Positions 40,428-50,064 of a stretch of DNA of 64,000 nt are shown piece by piece (the first letter of the stretch is position 1; each line of letters opens with the position of its first letter). A program made the translations under genes and the position numbers. Origin of the DNA: Shewanella amazonensis SB2B. GTDB taxonomy: Bacteria > Pseudomonadota > Gammaproteobacteria > Enterobacterales > Shewanellaceae. The stretch is taken from positions 1,680,001 through 1,744,000 of the forward strand of contig NC_008700.1 in the NCBI RefSeq assembly GCF_000015245.1. Direction: 5' to 3'. The notes under the pieces were generated by a model. It made no database searches. It saw only the letters and a program-made list of their open reading frames with translations, and was not told the DNA's origin.

Positions 40428-42065
40428 CTAGTCGCTACTTGGGCAAATAGGACAGGTGGCAGAGTTTTCACTGAAGGCACTTGAGCCATCAATCTTCAGT
40501 TGTCCCACTGCAAAGACGGTGTCACTGAAGGTCTTGTCTACTGCAGAGGTAAAGGCTTTAGGTACGTAATCACCTGAGTAAGGCATACATACACCGCCAC
40601 CTAAAGTCACACCTGAAAGCACATCCACGTCGTCGGATGGATCGGATGGAGTACCTGAGTCATCGGTTACTGTTACGTTGATCAGTGTGAGGTTATTGGC
40701 TGTGGTATTACAAACCTGTCCAGAGAAGCTGACCTTGGCAATCACACCATTTTCAGTTTCGACAAAGTTGGAATTACAGTCTTTGGTCACATTAATCATG
40801 GGCGAAATGCTCAGTGATTGGCAATCGGCCCCACCAGTATCGGAAATGGTGGAGGCTGCACTTGGTGTGCCTGCTGCAGTTACAGTAACAGTGTTTTGCA
40901 GGCCGTTGAGGTTACTTTCAAAAGTGCCACCACCTTCAGCTATCGCACCTTTTGCCAGCGTGCCGATGTTAAAGGTCTGATTGGCCACGTTGTCGGTTAC
41001 CACAACGTTGTACAATGTACCGGCGCCGTCATTGGTGACTTTGTATGTAAAGTCATACTCATAACCGGTTTCTGTAGCATTGACACGAGCCTGGCTGCAG
41101 GTCTTGGTAATATCGACACTGCAAAGTTCAAAGTCATGGATAACAAAGTCTTTCAGCGTGGCGGTAAACTCGCTGGATGAACGGGTTTCTGCCATAAAGC
41201 TGCTGAAGCAACTGTCACCACCGACCAATTGAGTCAGGTTAATGCCACCTTCAAAGAAGGTTTCATATGGGAACTCATTGGCATTGTTGCTGTTTTTAGA
41301 CTGATATGGCCATGGAGATGGGGTAGGATCGTATGACCCATTCTCATCGTTGGTGATGGCGCAAACCAAATCATTACCCAAGCCAGAACCGCAAATGGCT
41401 GCCCCTTTGTACAGCAGACGCAGATTGGCTGCATCACACTCACCGGCAGCTGGATTGTTGTTGGCGGCCTTGGTACAGCTTGAATCCCACACATCCACAC
41501 GGATTTCGGGGCTGGCGTTCACTGATTGCGGGAAGTTTGCCAGAACCAGCACGTCGCCGTTAGTGTGCATGCCTTCAAAACTGCCATTTGGTAAGGCAGC
41601 GACATGCTGTTTAAAGAACCAGAATCCCAGGAAGGCATCACCCTTGTTGGAGATCCTGTCGGCGCCAAAGTACACCACCAGGTCATCATTGATGTTATAG
41701 GCTGCCGCATACGCGTGGGTAATTTCATCTTTATCAGGTGAGCTACCCATTTTGTGAGCCCAGGCATTGATGTCCTGAATGTCTTTTCTACCACCGGTGA
41801 AAATACTGCTGTCGACTCCGGACGCATCGGGCGTATCGTCGACTATGCCGGTGAATCTCAGTGGATCGCCGCCATCATTACCGCCATTGTTATACAGGGT
41901 TGCCCAGTCATAGGGTGGTGCAACGGCATCCTGTACGGCATTACCCTCCAATTCGAATATATCGTCATGAACCGCAAACGCAGGTGTTGCGGCCATACCC
42001 ATCGTGAAACCCAGCGCCAGTGCGCTGAACCTACGAAGTATCTTTCCTTTACAGAGTAGTTTCAT
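40428..42065 (-). CDS. Secreted protein with DUF11-like repeats, unknown function
   Basis: A 545-residue exported protein. The signal peptide runs to about residue 31 (FTMGMAATPAFA). The first ~300 residues form a domain I do not recognise by name; notable segments are WATLYNNGGNDGGDPLRFTG, DLVVYFGADRISNKGDAFLG and FWFFKQHVAALPNG. Two beta-rich stretches resembling DUF11/surface-repeat domains follow (YEYDFTYKVTNDGAGTLYNV; LTLINVTVTDDSGTPSDPSD). It is Cys-rich near the end (CPICPSSD). The layout suggests a cell-surface or released protein. A sigma-54-type promoter lies about 87 bp upstream, and a sigma-54 activator gene is next door on the same strand. Confidence 0.8.
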   Translation of the reverse strand: MKLLCKGKILRRFSALALGFTMGMAATPAFAVHDDIFELEGNAVQDAVAPPYDWATLYNNGGNDGGDPLRFTGIVDDTPDASGVDSSIFTGGRKDIQDINAWAHKMGSSPDKDEITHAYAAAYNINDDLVVYFGADRISNKGDAFLGFWFFKQHVAALPNGSFEGMHTNGDVLVLANFPQSVNASPEIRVDVWDSSCTKAANNNPAAGECDAANLRLLYKGAAICGSGLGNDLVCAITNDENGSYDPTPSPWPYQSKNSNNANEFPYETFFEGGINLTQLVGGDSCFSSFMAETRSSSEFTATLKDFVIHDFELCSVDITKTCSQARVNATETGYEYDFTYKVTNDGAGTLYNVVVTDNVANQTFNIGTLAKGAIAEGGGTFESNLNGLQNTVTVTAAGTPSAASTISDTGGADCQSLSISPMINVTKDCNSNFVETENGVIAKVSFSGQVCNTTANNLTLINVTVTDDSGTPSDPSDDVDVLSGVTLGGGVCMPYSGDYVPKAFTSAVDKTFSDTVFAVGQLKIDGSSAFSENSATCPICPSSD

Positions 42066-42086
42066 TTTTAGCTCCTTCTATGCATG

Positions 42087-42100
42087 CGTAACCCGTTACG
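42087..42100. repeat. Small palindrome in the leader of the DUF11-like gene
   Basis: CGTAAC-CC-GTTACG, a perfect 6-2-6 inverted repeat between the predicted sigma-54 start point and the start codon. It could be a binding site or a leader hairpin. Confidence 0.4.
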
Positions 42101-42151
42101 TCTTCTTATGCCGACAGGGGGGCGTAATGGGCGTGGTCACGCATAGTCATA

Positions 42152-42165
42152 GCAAGACTTGAGCC
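42152..42165 (-). promoter_or_regulatory. Sigma-54 (RpoN) promoter of the DUF11-like gene
   Basis: On the minus strand, GGCTCAAGTCTTGC fits the -24/-12 pattern: GG and GC are separated by exactly 10 bases, and TTGCT matches the -12 consensus fully. Transcription would begin near 42140, about 75 bases before the ATG at 42065. Confidence 0.7.
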
Positions 42166-42267
42166 TGAAATTATCTATTTGTTTTTTATGGGAAATTTAT
42201 TGGATGGTGGGTAAAGCTGTTGCATGCATGAAGCAGGTTGTTTCATTTACCTGCGACACTGACACAC

Positions 42268-43611
42268 TTAACCGGGTTCCTTTTTCAGTAATCGATAGAG
42301 GGTGGAACGTGAAATATTCAACGCCCTCGCGGCGGCAGACATATTGTGTTTATGGTCGCTGATTGCTTTGAGAACCGCTTCCACGTCCAGTTCATCGCGC
42401 TGACTGACCAGGTCGCGGTGTTTGGCGTGAATGGCAACGCTGAGGCCTAAATCGTCGGGTGTGATAAGTGATGTTTCTGCCATAATCACTGCTCGCCGTA
42501 TGCGGTTTTGCAGCTCTCTGACATTACCTGGCCAGTCGTAATGGCGCATGGTCGCAATGGCACTGTCACTGAAACTCAGTGAACGATTAGGAGGGGAAAG
42601 CTGGGCAAGAAAGGCTTCAGCCATCAACCTTACTTCTGTGCAGTACTCTCGCAGGCTGGGTACATGCAGCCTGAGCACATTAATTCTGTGGTAGAGGTCT
42701 TCCCGGAACGTACCGTCATCGACCGCTTTTTCAAGGTTTTGATGCGTCGCAAAGATAATGCGGCAGTTTATCTTCAGTGGGCTCTTGCCACCGATACGGG
42801 TGATTTGTCTGTCATCAAGAAAATGGAGCAGGTTAACTTGCAGCTCCAGTGGCAGATCGGCGATTTCATCCAGGAACAATACCCCGTCTTTGGCTTGTTC
42901 GATGTGACCCTGATACTGTCTGTCTGCGCCGGTAAAGGCCCCCTTTTCGTGGCCAAACAGGGTGGATTGGATAAGGCCGTTGGGTAAGGCGCCGCAATTA
43001 AGGGCAATAAAAGGTCCATCGGCTCTTGCCGACATTCGGTGCAGCCATTTAGCACACAGACCTTTGCCTGTGCCGGTTTCACCGCTGAGCAGTACTGTTT
43101 CGTCTGTACTGGCGAGTTTTTGGATGTCTTGTTTCAGACGGATGATACAGGGGTGTGTGCCCAAAATATCGGTAATTTTAACCCCTGCGGTTTTTACCGG
43201 CAGTAATTTTGCCATGCCGTCGGCGTGGCCCAGGGCTTTGTTGACGCTGTCCCAGTCAAGGGGAGAATGGTGATAGTCGATAAAGCGGGCGCTGAGCAAC
43301 CACTGGCATGCCTTATCGAGTTTACCGTCGGTGAGGGCTATCCAGAGTAAGTGCGGAAAGTGGCTTTGAATGAGGGCGATGTCTGAAGACAGGGTATCGG
43401 CACGGGGACACAGCATGGCGACGGCGACTCCCAACTGCTGTCCGCTCAGTTTTAAAATTGCTTCATGACCGCTGGCTGCAGTCAGACAATGCCAGCCGTA
43501 TGCCGCGAGGCGACGACTTACATCTGTTACTTCCTGGGATTTTGACAGGAGCAAGAGATGGCGGGGCATTGTGCCAGCAGCGCGGGTTTCCTTTTGCACC
43601 ACTTTGTTCAT
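42268..43611 (-). CDS. Sigma-54-dependent transcriptional activator (VpsR/NtrC-like)
   Basis: About 447 residues. An N-terminal receiver-like domain (PRHLLLLSKSQEVTDVSRRL) lacks the usual acidic triad and phospho-Asp pattern, so phosphorylation is doubtful. The AAA+ domain has Walker A LLSGETGTGKGLCAKWLH, the sigma-54 contact loop GAFTGA, Walker B GVLFLDEIADLPLELQ and the arginine finger region TFREDLYHRINVLRL. A Fis-type HTH ends the protein (NMSAAARALNISRSTLYRLL). Overall shape and length resemble V. cholerae VpsR. The start is unsure (43611 or 43569). The secreted DUF11-like gene with a sigma-54 promoter lies directly downstream and is the obvious target (inference). Confidence 0.88.
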   Translation of the reverse strand: MNKVVQKETRAAGTMPRHLLLLSKSQEVTDVSRRLAAYGWHCLTAASGHEAILKLSGQQLGVAVAMLCPRADTLSSDIALIQSHFPHLLWIALTDGKLDKACQWLLSARFIDYHHSPLDWDSVNKALGHADGMAKLLPVKTAGVKITDILGTHPCIIRLKQDIQKLASTDETVLLSGETGTGKGLCAKWLHRMSARADGPFIALNCGALPNGLIQSTLFGHEKGAFTGADRQYQGHIEQAKDGVLFLDEIADLPLELQVNLLHFLDDRQITRIGGKSPLKINCRIIFATHQNLEKAVDDGTFREDLYHRINVLRLHVPSLREYCTEVRLMAEAFLAQLSPPNRSLSFSDSAIATMRHYDWPGNVRELQNRIRRAVIMAETSLITPDDLGLSVAIHAKHRDLVSQRDELDVEAVLKAISDHKHNMSAAARALNISRSTLYRLLKKEPG

Positions 43612-43711
43612 TTCGGTTGCATTTCCATCACAACGCCGGATCCTGAGTGTATGCAAGGATTGGCGGTCTCTCAAGGAAGCGGGTGCGATGTTTTTGGCCA
43701 GAGTTGTCAAG

Positions 43712-43734
43712 AAAAAGGGCCGCAGAATGCAGCC
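43712..43734 (-). terminator. Terminator of the RND efflux operon
   Basis: On the minus strand, GGGCTGCA / TGCGGCCC (8 pairs, one T-G) is followed by TTTTT, 17 bases past the second RND gene's stop. Confidence 0.8.
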
Positions 43735-43750
43735 CTCGACGTTTGTCGGT

Positions 43751-46700
43751 TCAATCAGCTTTACCTGCCAGCCAGGGCAGTAACTTGTCTGTACGTTTGT
43801 TTGCCATCCACAAGCCTTGGGCCGCCCTGTGTCTTAAGCGATAAAGTGCCTGATAACACAAGGGAACCAAAAACAAACTGGTGACAGTGGAGAAGCTGAG
43901 TCCACCAATAATGGCAATGGCCATAGGGTAGTATGGGGGCCCACCACCGCCGATTTGGGTATCGCCCATGGCCAGGGGCACAAGACCCAGCACTGTGGTG
44001 CCTACCGTCATTAACACTGGCCGCAGACGGGTAATGCACACTGCATGTATGGTGGCAGACAGTTCTTCCAGTGAGGGGGTCATCTGGTTGATTTGGTCAA
44101 CCAGCACTATGCCGTTGTTCACCACAATCCCCATCAGAATGAGTATGCCAATCATAGCCATCACGCCATTGGGCGTACCTGTAAGCCACAGTGCCCAGAA
44201 TACCCCGGTGATGGAAAAGAGTATGGAGGTAATGATGGCCGATGGCAGCAGCAAGGATTCAAACAGTGCGGCCATGACGATATAAATCATTGCCACCGCC
44301 AGCAGCATGTTCACCACCATGATCTGCTGATCTTCATCCTGACGCTCGAAGCCGCCCCGGAGCGAATATTCGTAGCCATGGGGGAGGTTCAGATGGCTCA
44401 TGGCCTGCTTGATCTTCTCCTGGGCTTCTTCGGTGGTAATGCCTTCCACGTTGGCGCCGATGGACAGTGCCGTTTTACGATTAAAGTGGCGTATGGTGTC
44501 AAAGCGCGGCGCAATGTCTACCTCAGCCAGTGACGACAGGCTGTATACCCGCTCGTCTATTTTCAGTACCGGCAACTGCTTGAGCTTTTCCAGGGACTGT
44601 TGCCAGCTTTTCTCGTAGGCAAGTTCAATGCGGATTTCCCCGCTGGGGTCATGGCGAAAACTTCTCAGCATTTGGCCGCGAAGCGCCGTAGCGATGGCGC
44701 GGGCAATGTCGCTGGCCTGGGTACCAAGGCGCGCTGCCATGTCTCTGTTAACCCGTATAAGTACTTCCTGCTGTGCACCATTGACCTCGGAGTTAACATC
44801 TTCCAGCCCCTCAATGGCGCTCAGCATAGGCAGCGCTTCCTCGCTTAAGCGTATAAGCTCGCTGGTGGAGCGACCTGTCAGGGTGACGCGCACGCCCTGA
44901 CGGTCATTGCTCCAACCGAACTGTGGCTTGGCGATGGAGAACTTGGGAAAACCTTCCCGCATGCTTTTCTTCAGGGCTTCGAGGTCAAACTCAGCGCCTT
45001 TTTTAAACAGCACGGTCGAAGAGGCGCGCTCGGGATTGTAGTAGCTGTAAACCGAGTCGATGAAAAACTCCTCTTTGTGGGCGTAGAGGTAGCTCTCCAT
45101 CTCGGCGACTACCGCTTCGGTAACGGCCAGGGCGTGGCGGCCTTCAATCTGATAGTTAATGAAAAGTCGTTGCTTATTGGCGCCATCTTCCTGATCCTGC
45201 TTCACGTTCGCAAGTGGCAGTGCGGTGGATGCCAGCATCAGCACCGCGATAAAAGTACTCCATTTAGGGTGGGTCAGCACCCAATTCAGGCTCTCTTCAT
45301 AGAATCGCTGCACCCGGGATTTCTGGGTTTTGTCTTCATGATGGATGTGAATGCGGGTCAGCATCAGTGGGATAAGGGTCTTGGCAACCAGCAGTGAGGC
45401 GCCCAAAGAAATACAGATGGCGATGGCTACGTGCTCGAGGAAGATGGTGAGCTGCACCTTGGCGCCAAAAATATTGGGGAAAAACACGATGGCCGTGGTC
45501 AGGGTACCGGCAAGTACTGCCAGTGCAACCTTATCCACCCCGGCCAGCACGGCTTTATCTTTGCTTTCGTGCAGCTCTTTTTGCTTTTCCTGCAGCACGC
45601 TCTCGGTGACCACGACCGCGTTATCAATGAGCATGCCCACGGCAAGCAGCAAGCCCATCATTGACAGTATGTTCAGGCTGTAGCCAAGCAGATACATGGC
45701 TGCCAGGGTCATACAGATTGAAATGGGCACCGAAGACACCACAATCAACGTCATTCCCATGTTGCGTAAAAACAGATACAGCACGGCAAAGGACAGGGCC
45801 GCACCTATGAGTCCTGCCATCATCAGATCCCACAGGGAGGATTTTACCCCTTCGGCCTGATCTTCCATGATAAAGAGCTTAATACCGCTGAACTGCTTAT
45901 CGGCTTTTACCTCTTCAATGACCCGCATGACCCGGGCAGACACTTCCACCAGGTTGGCACCTGACTCTTTAAAGACATCCAGGCCCACGGCATAACGCTG
46001 ATCCAGATGACGACCTTCGATTCGCTCAGGCAGCTCATAGTTAATCCTGGCGATATCGCCAAGACGCACGCCGCGTGTGAGTACTAAATCTTCAATTTCC
46101 TTGAGGGAGCGAAACTCACCCTTGGGGGAAACCTGATAGACGGATTTGTCCTGACGCAGCGTACCACCGGCTATCACGAAGTTTTCGGCCTGTAGACGGC
46201 GGTTAAGTTCGGCGGAAGATATACCGGAAGCGGCCAGCAAGTCGGCATCTACCCTGATGCTGATTTGCTTTTGCTCCACCCCGTAGAGAGTCACCTGAGA
46301 GACACCTTCCACGCGTTCAAGTGGCTGACGCAGTTGCTTTTCCAGCAAGTCGTAGGCGCCAGAGAGCTCCCGATCGCTGGAAATACGCAGGTTAAAGATG
46401 GGCATGTCCGATGTGGAGAACTGCTGGATGAATACCCGCTCAACGTCCTTTGGCAACAGGTGCCTTACTGCATCGACCTTTTCTCGGGCCTCCAGGCTTT
46501 TGGTGGCGGTATTTTCCCCCCACTTCATACTCAGTTCGATAAAGGCACCATCCTGACTGGATTCTGAGGTCATTTTTTCAATGCCACTCATGGTGGCAAG
46601 TGACTCTTCCAGTACCCGGGTAATATCGCGCTCAACCTCGGCGGGGGTAGAACCCTTATAAGGAACCTGAACCATCACCTGAGGAATGTCGATGCCGGGA

Positions 46701-46810
46701 AAGAGTTCCAGCGGCAGCAACCTGGTAGACGCCATACCAAACAGCAGTATGGCGACAAAACACATCACAGTGGTGACCGGGCGGCGGACCGCGAGTTTGG
46801 TGATATTCAT
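43751..46810 (-). CDS. RND efflux pump inner-membrane subunit 2
   Basis: A 1019-residue HAE-1/AcrB-superfamily protein with 12 membrane segments and two large periplasmic loops. It opens MNITKLAVRRPVTTVMCFVA, has the TM4 proton-relay segment LLLAVGMLIDNAVVVTESV (one Asp where AcrB has two) and the TM10-12 region GIVVNNGIVLVDQINQM. It ends with a basic tail. It starts with an ATGA overlap of the preceding RND gene. Two different RND subunits with one adaptor recall MdtABC/MuxABC, where the two proteins form a mixed trimer. The substrate is unknown. Confidence 0.92.
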   Translation of the reverse strand: MNITKLAVRRPVTTVMCFVAILLFGMASTRLLPLELFPGIDIPQVMVQVPYKGSTPAEVERDITRVLEESLATMSGIEKMTSESSQDGAFIELSMKWGENTATKSLEAREKVDAVRHLLPKDVERVFIQQFSTSDMPIFNLRISSDRELSGAYDLLEKQLRQPLERVEGVSQVTLYGVEQKQISIRVDADLLAASGISSAELNRRLQAENFVIAGGTLRQDKSVYQVSPKGEFRSLKEIEDLVLTRGVRLGDIARINYELPERIEGRHLDQRYAVGLDVFKESGANLVEVSARVMRVIEEVKADKQFSGIKLFIMEDQAEGVKSSLWDLMMAGLIGAALSFAVLYLFLRNMGMTLIVVSSVPISICMTLAAMYLLGYSLNILSMMGLLLAVGMLIDNAVVVTESVLQEKQKELHESKDKAVLAGVDKVALAVLAGTLTTAIVFFPNIFGAKVQLTIFLEHVAIAICISLGASLLVAKTLIPLMLTRIHIHHEDKTQKSRVQRFYEESLNWVLTHPKWSTFIAVLMLASTALPLANVKQDQEDGANKQRLFINYQIEGRHALAVTEAVVAEMESYLYAHKEEFFIDSVYSYYNPERASSTVLFKKGAEFDLEALKKSMREGFPKFSIAKPQFGWSNDRQGVRVTLTGRSTSELIRLSEEALPMLSAIEGLEDVNSEVNGAQQEVLIRVNRDMAARLGTQASDIARAIATALRGQMLRSFRHDPSGEIRIELAYEKSWQQSLEKLKQLPVLKIDERVYSLSSLAEVDIAPRFDTIRHFNRKTALSIGANVEGITTEEAQEKIKQAMSHLNLPHGYEYSLRGGFERQDEDQQIMVVNMLLAVAMIYIVMAALFESLLLPSAIITSILFSITGVFWALWLTGTPNGVMAMIGILILMGIVVNNGIVLVDQINQMTPSLEELSATIHAVCITRLRPVLMTVGTTVLGLVPLAMGDTQIGGGGPPYYPMAIAIIGGLSFSTVTSLFLVPLCYQALYRLRHRAAQGLWMANKRTDKLLPWLAGKAD

Positions 46811-49800
46811 ACGCCGGCCTCCGCAGTCTCTGGGGTCTTGGCGACAAACTCTTTGCGGTCAAAGAGGGCATAGAGCACAGGAATCAACACCAGCGTCAGT
46901 AAGGTAGACAGCGCCAAACCGAAAATCACTGTGATTGCCATTGGGGCGCGCACCTCTGCGCCATCACCCAGACCAAGGGCCATGGGCAACAGGCCAAGTA
47001 CCGTGGTCAGTGTGGTCATCATAATAGGGCGTAAACGCGACTTGGCGGCCTCGCTGATAGCCTCAAGTTTTTCAACGCCTTCACTGCGCAGCTGATTGAT
47101 GCGGTCAATCAGTACAATGGCATTGTTTACCACAATCCCGGCCAGCATGATAAGGCCGATAAACACCACCACAGACACGTGTGTTCCTGTGAGGTAAAGA
47201 CCAAACACGCTGCCACTGACGGCCATGGGCACGGCAAAGAGGATAAGCAGCGGATGCAGGAAAGACTCAAACTGACTCGCCATCACCAGATAGACGAGGA
47301 ACACCGCCAGAACCAGCGCGATTTGCAGCGACTGGAATGAGTGCTCCATTTCTTCATTCTGACCACCAAAACTCGCCTGAATGGAGGCTGGCAGCTGCTG
47401 TTTGGCAAGAATACTGCGGGCTTCCGTGACCGCCTCAGCCAGATCCCCAAAGGCGAGGTTAGCCGATACCAGTGCAACGCGCTGTTGGCTGATACGGTTG
47501 ATGGCAGATGGTCCCAGTTCGAGTTTGACGTCGGCCACTGCCGACAGCGGAATTGGGGTCGCCGCGTCCGGGTTAATGATCATGTTGCCGATATCGCTGA
47601 TTTGGTCTCGCTCGGTTTCTTCGGCGCGCACCAGGATATCAATTTTGCGATCCCGAAGGCTGTACTTGCTGGCAACAGTACCACCGATACGCTGTGCAAT
47701 ACGGTTGGCCACTGTGGGTGCATCCATGCCCAGCGCCGCCAACCTGTTGCTGTCGAAGTGAATGGCAAGCTCAGGCTGACCATCCCGCAGGCTGGTATTG
47801 ATGTCGGCGAATCGCTCTGACTGGCCCAGTGCGCGAACCAGACTGTCGGCGCTTTGCTTGAGCAAATCCAGCTCATAGCCGCGCAGCTCGATTTCAAGCG
47901 GGGTGCGGAAGCTGAAGAGTTCGGGATATTTGACCTTGGCTTCGAGCTCAGGAATACGACGGATTTCATGGCGCAGCACATCACTTACCTGCTCAAAAGC
48001 ATCATGATCGGCAAGTACCACCTGTAATCGGCCCCAGTTTTCACCGCCACGGCTGACATCCGAGGTCATCAAGCCGCCGCTGCCTGCCTGGCTGTAGGCG
48101 TGTTTAACGGCGGGCATGTCTTTGATGGAGAAGGCCAACTGCTGAAGTACCCTATCGGTTTCACCAACTTCGGTGCCGGGTGGCAACAGAATTTCCACAT
48201 AGAATTCCCCCTGATCCATGTTGGGAATAAGCTCCATGCCGAGACGTGGCAGCAAAAGACCCGCACTGGCTGTGATGCCAAGGGCAACCACCAGAGTAAG
48301 GACTCTGGCCTTGAGTGCAGCGGCAAGCAGTGGACGGTAGCTGGCTTCCAGTGCGCGGTATCCCAGGTTAAACAACCAGGTAAAGGGCTTTAGCAGCATG
48401 CCCATAAGCCAGGAAAACAGGCGGCTCAAGGACAGTGCGGCGGTCAATAACGCGGCTGGTAACCATTTGAAAAGCAGAACAAAGGGAAAGCTGAACACTG
48501 TGGCGCTGTAATGCTTGAGCTTACCCATTTTTCCTTCAGGTTTGGCTCTGGACTCTTTCTCCAGCAGTGGCGGCAGGGCCTTAAAGCCTTCGCGGGATGC
48601 GAGCATGGGAATGGAGGTCAGGGCAACCAGCAAGGAGGCGAGCAAGGCAAAGGTCACGGTAAGCGCCTGATCGGAGAAGAGGGCGCCGGCAATACCATCT
48701 ACGAACACCAGAGGGACAAACACCGCAAGTGTGGTCAGGGTGGAGGCAAATATGGCGCCGCTCACTTCCCGGGTTCCTTTGATGGCGGCGTCTATCCGCG
48801 ATAATCCCTGTTGCTTGTATCTGTCGATATTTTCCAGTACCACAATGGCATTATCCACCAACAGGCCCACCGCCAGTGCAATACCACCGAGCGACATGAT
48901 GTTGAGGCTGATATCAGCGAAATACATCATGTTAAAAGTGGCTATCACCGAAAAGGGGATAGAGATGGAAATAATCAGGGTGGGAATAATGTCACGCAGG
49001 AACAGGTAAATCACCAGCATGGCAAGAATAGAGCCAATCAAGGCTGAGGAGGTGACTTCGCTGACGGCGCTTTCGATGAACTCGGACTGGTCATAGATGA
49101 TTTCCATCTTGGCGAGGGGATCTTTACCGTTGATGCGTTCGATATCCTGCTTAAGCTTTTTCGCCACGGTCACTGTATTGGCATCACCTTCTTTATAGAT
49201 GGCAAGCTCAATGGACTCGCGCTGACCGATGCGGGTGATATCGCTTCGCTCCTTGTGGCCATCGACGATGGTGGCCACTTCAAACAAACGTACCAGGCTC
49301 TGGCCATTGCGGTACACCACCACCTGGCCCAGCTCCTCAAGGGAGTTGAACTGGTTAAGGGTGCGTACCAGATACTCTTTATCGCCCTGAACCACTTTAC
49401 CGGCAGAGACGTTGAGGTTTTCGGCCGCGATACGGCTGCGAATTTGCTCGGCATCCAAATCAAGCTGCGACAGACGCTCCTGATTCAGCAGGATTTGCAC
49501 TTCCTGCTCCAGACCACCTGACAGGCGCACTGCTGCCACGCCGGGTAAGCCTTCGAGCTGGCGTTTGAGTTCTTCGTCGGCGTAGGTACGCAGCTGTTTC
49601 AGCTCGTCGCCACTGGCTTCCTCCCGCGACAGTGCGACACGCATGATGGGGTCGAGGTTGGGGTTAAAGCGCAGCAGTAATGGCTTTTGCACGTCCAGCG
49701 GCAGGGCAATGATGTCGAGCTTTTCCCGCACGTCCAGGTTTGCCATGTCCATGTCTGTGCCCCATTCGAATTCGAGGATGACATCGGACATACCAGAGCG

Positions 49801-50052
49801 GGACACAGAGCTGATTTTACGCAGGCCTTTTACGGTACCCACTGACTCTTCGATAGGCTTGGATACCAATTGCTCTACTTCAACGGGTGCAGCGCCATCG
49901 TACAGGGTACGTATGGTCACCGTGGGGTAGCTCAAGTCCGGCAGCAGCATAACCGCCAGACGGGAGAAGCCCACCATACCGAAGAGGATCACCGCGAGCA
50001 TAAACATCCACACGGTGACCGGCCGTTGAACGGAAGTCGTGATTATTGACAT
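46807..50052 (-). CDS. RND efflux pump inner-membrane subunit 1
   Basis: A 1081-residue AcrB-superfamily protein opening MSIITTSVQRPVTVWMFMLA. TM4 carries IALAVGLLVDNAIVVLENID, and the second half repeats the pattern with IMLAGIVVNNAIVLIDRIN. An insertion between TM6 and TM7 (about residues 500-570, KLKHYSATVFSFPFVLLFKW) makes it longer than its partner, with an extra hydrophobic stretch. It lies 12 bp after the adaptor gene and overlaps the second RND gene by four bases, so the three are one operon. Confidence 0.92.
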   Translation of the reverse strand: MSIITTSVQRPVTVWMFMLAVILFGMVGFSRLAVMLLPDLSYPTVTIRTLYDGAAPVEVEQLVSKPIEESVGTVKGLRKISSVSRSGMSDVILEFEWGTDMDMANLDVREKLDIIALPLDVQKPLLLRFNPNLDPIMRVALSREEASGDELKQLRTYADEELKRQLEGLPGVAAVRLSGGLEQEVQILLNQERLSQLDLDAEQIRSRIAAENLNVSAGKVVQGDKEYLVRTLNQFNSLEELGQVVVYRNGQSLVRLFEVATIVDGHKERSDITRIGQRESIELAIYKEGDANTVTVAKKLKQDIERINGKDPLAKMEIIYDQSEFIESAVSEVTSSALIGSILAMLVIYLFLRDIIPTLIISISIPFSVIATFNMMYFADISLNIMSLGGIALAVGLLVDNAIVVLENIDRYKQQGLSRIDAAIKGTREVSGAIFASTLTTLAVFVPLVFVDGIAGALFSDQALTVTFALLASLLVALTSIPMLASREGFKALPPLLEKESRAKPEGKMGKLKHYSATVFSFPFVLLFKWLPAALLTAALSLSRLFSWLMGMLLKPFTWLFNLGYRALEASYRPLLAAALKARVLTLVVALGITASAGLLLPRLGMELIPNMDQGEFYVEILLPPGTEVGETDRVLQQLAFSIKDMPAVKHAYSQAGSGGLMTSDVSRGGENWGRLQVVLADHDAFEQVSDVLRHEIRRIPELEAKVKYPELFSFRTPLEIELRGYELDLLKQSADSLVRALGQSERFADINTSLRDGQPELAIHFDSNRLAALGMDAPTVANRIAQRIGGTVASKYSLRDRKIDILVRAEETERDQISDIGNMIINPDAATPIPLSAVADVKLELGPSAINRISQQRVALVSANLAFGDLAEAVTEARSILAKQQLPASIQASFGGQNEEMEHSFQSLQIALVLAVFLVYLVMASQFESFLHPLLILFAVPMAVSGSVFGLYLTGTHVSVVVFIGLIMLAGIVVNNAIVLIDRINQLRSEGVEKLEAISEAAKSRLRPIMMTTLTTVLGLLPMALGLGDGAEVRAPMAITVIFGLALSTLLTLVLIPVLYALFDRKEFVAKTPETAEAGV

Positions 50053-50064
50053 GGGATGTGCTCC

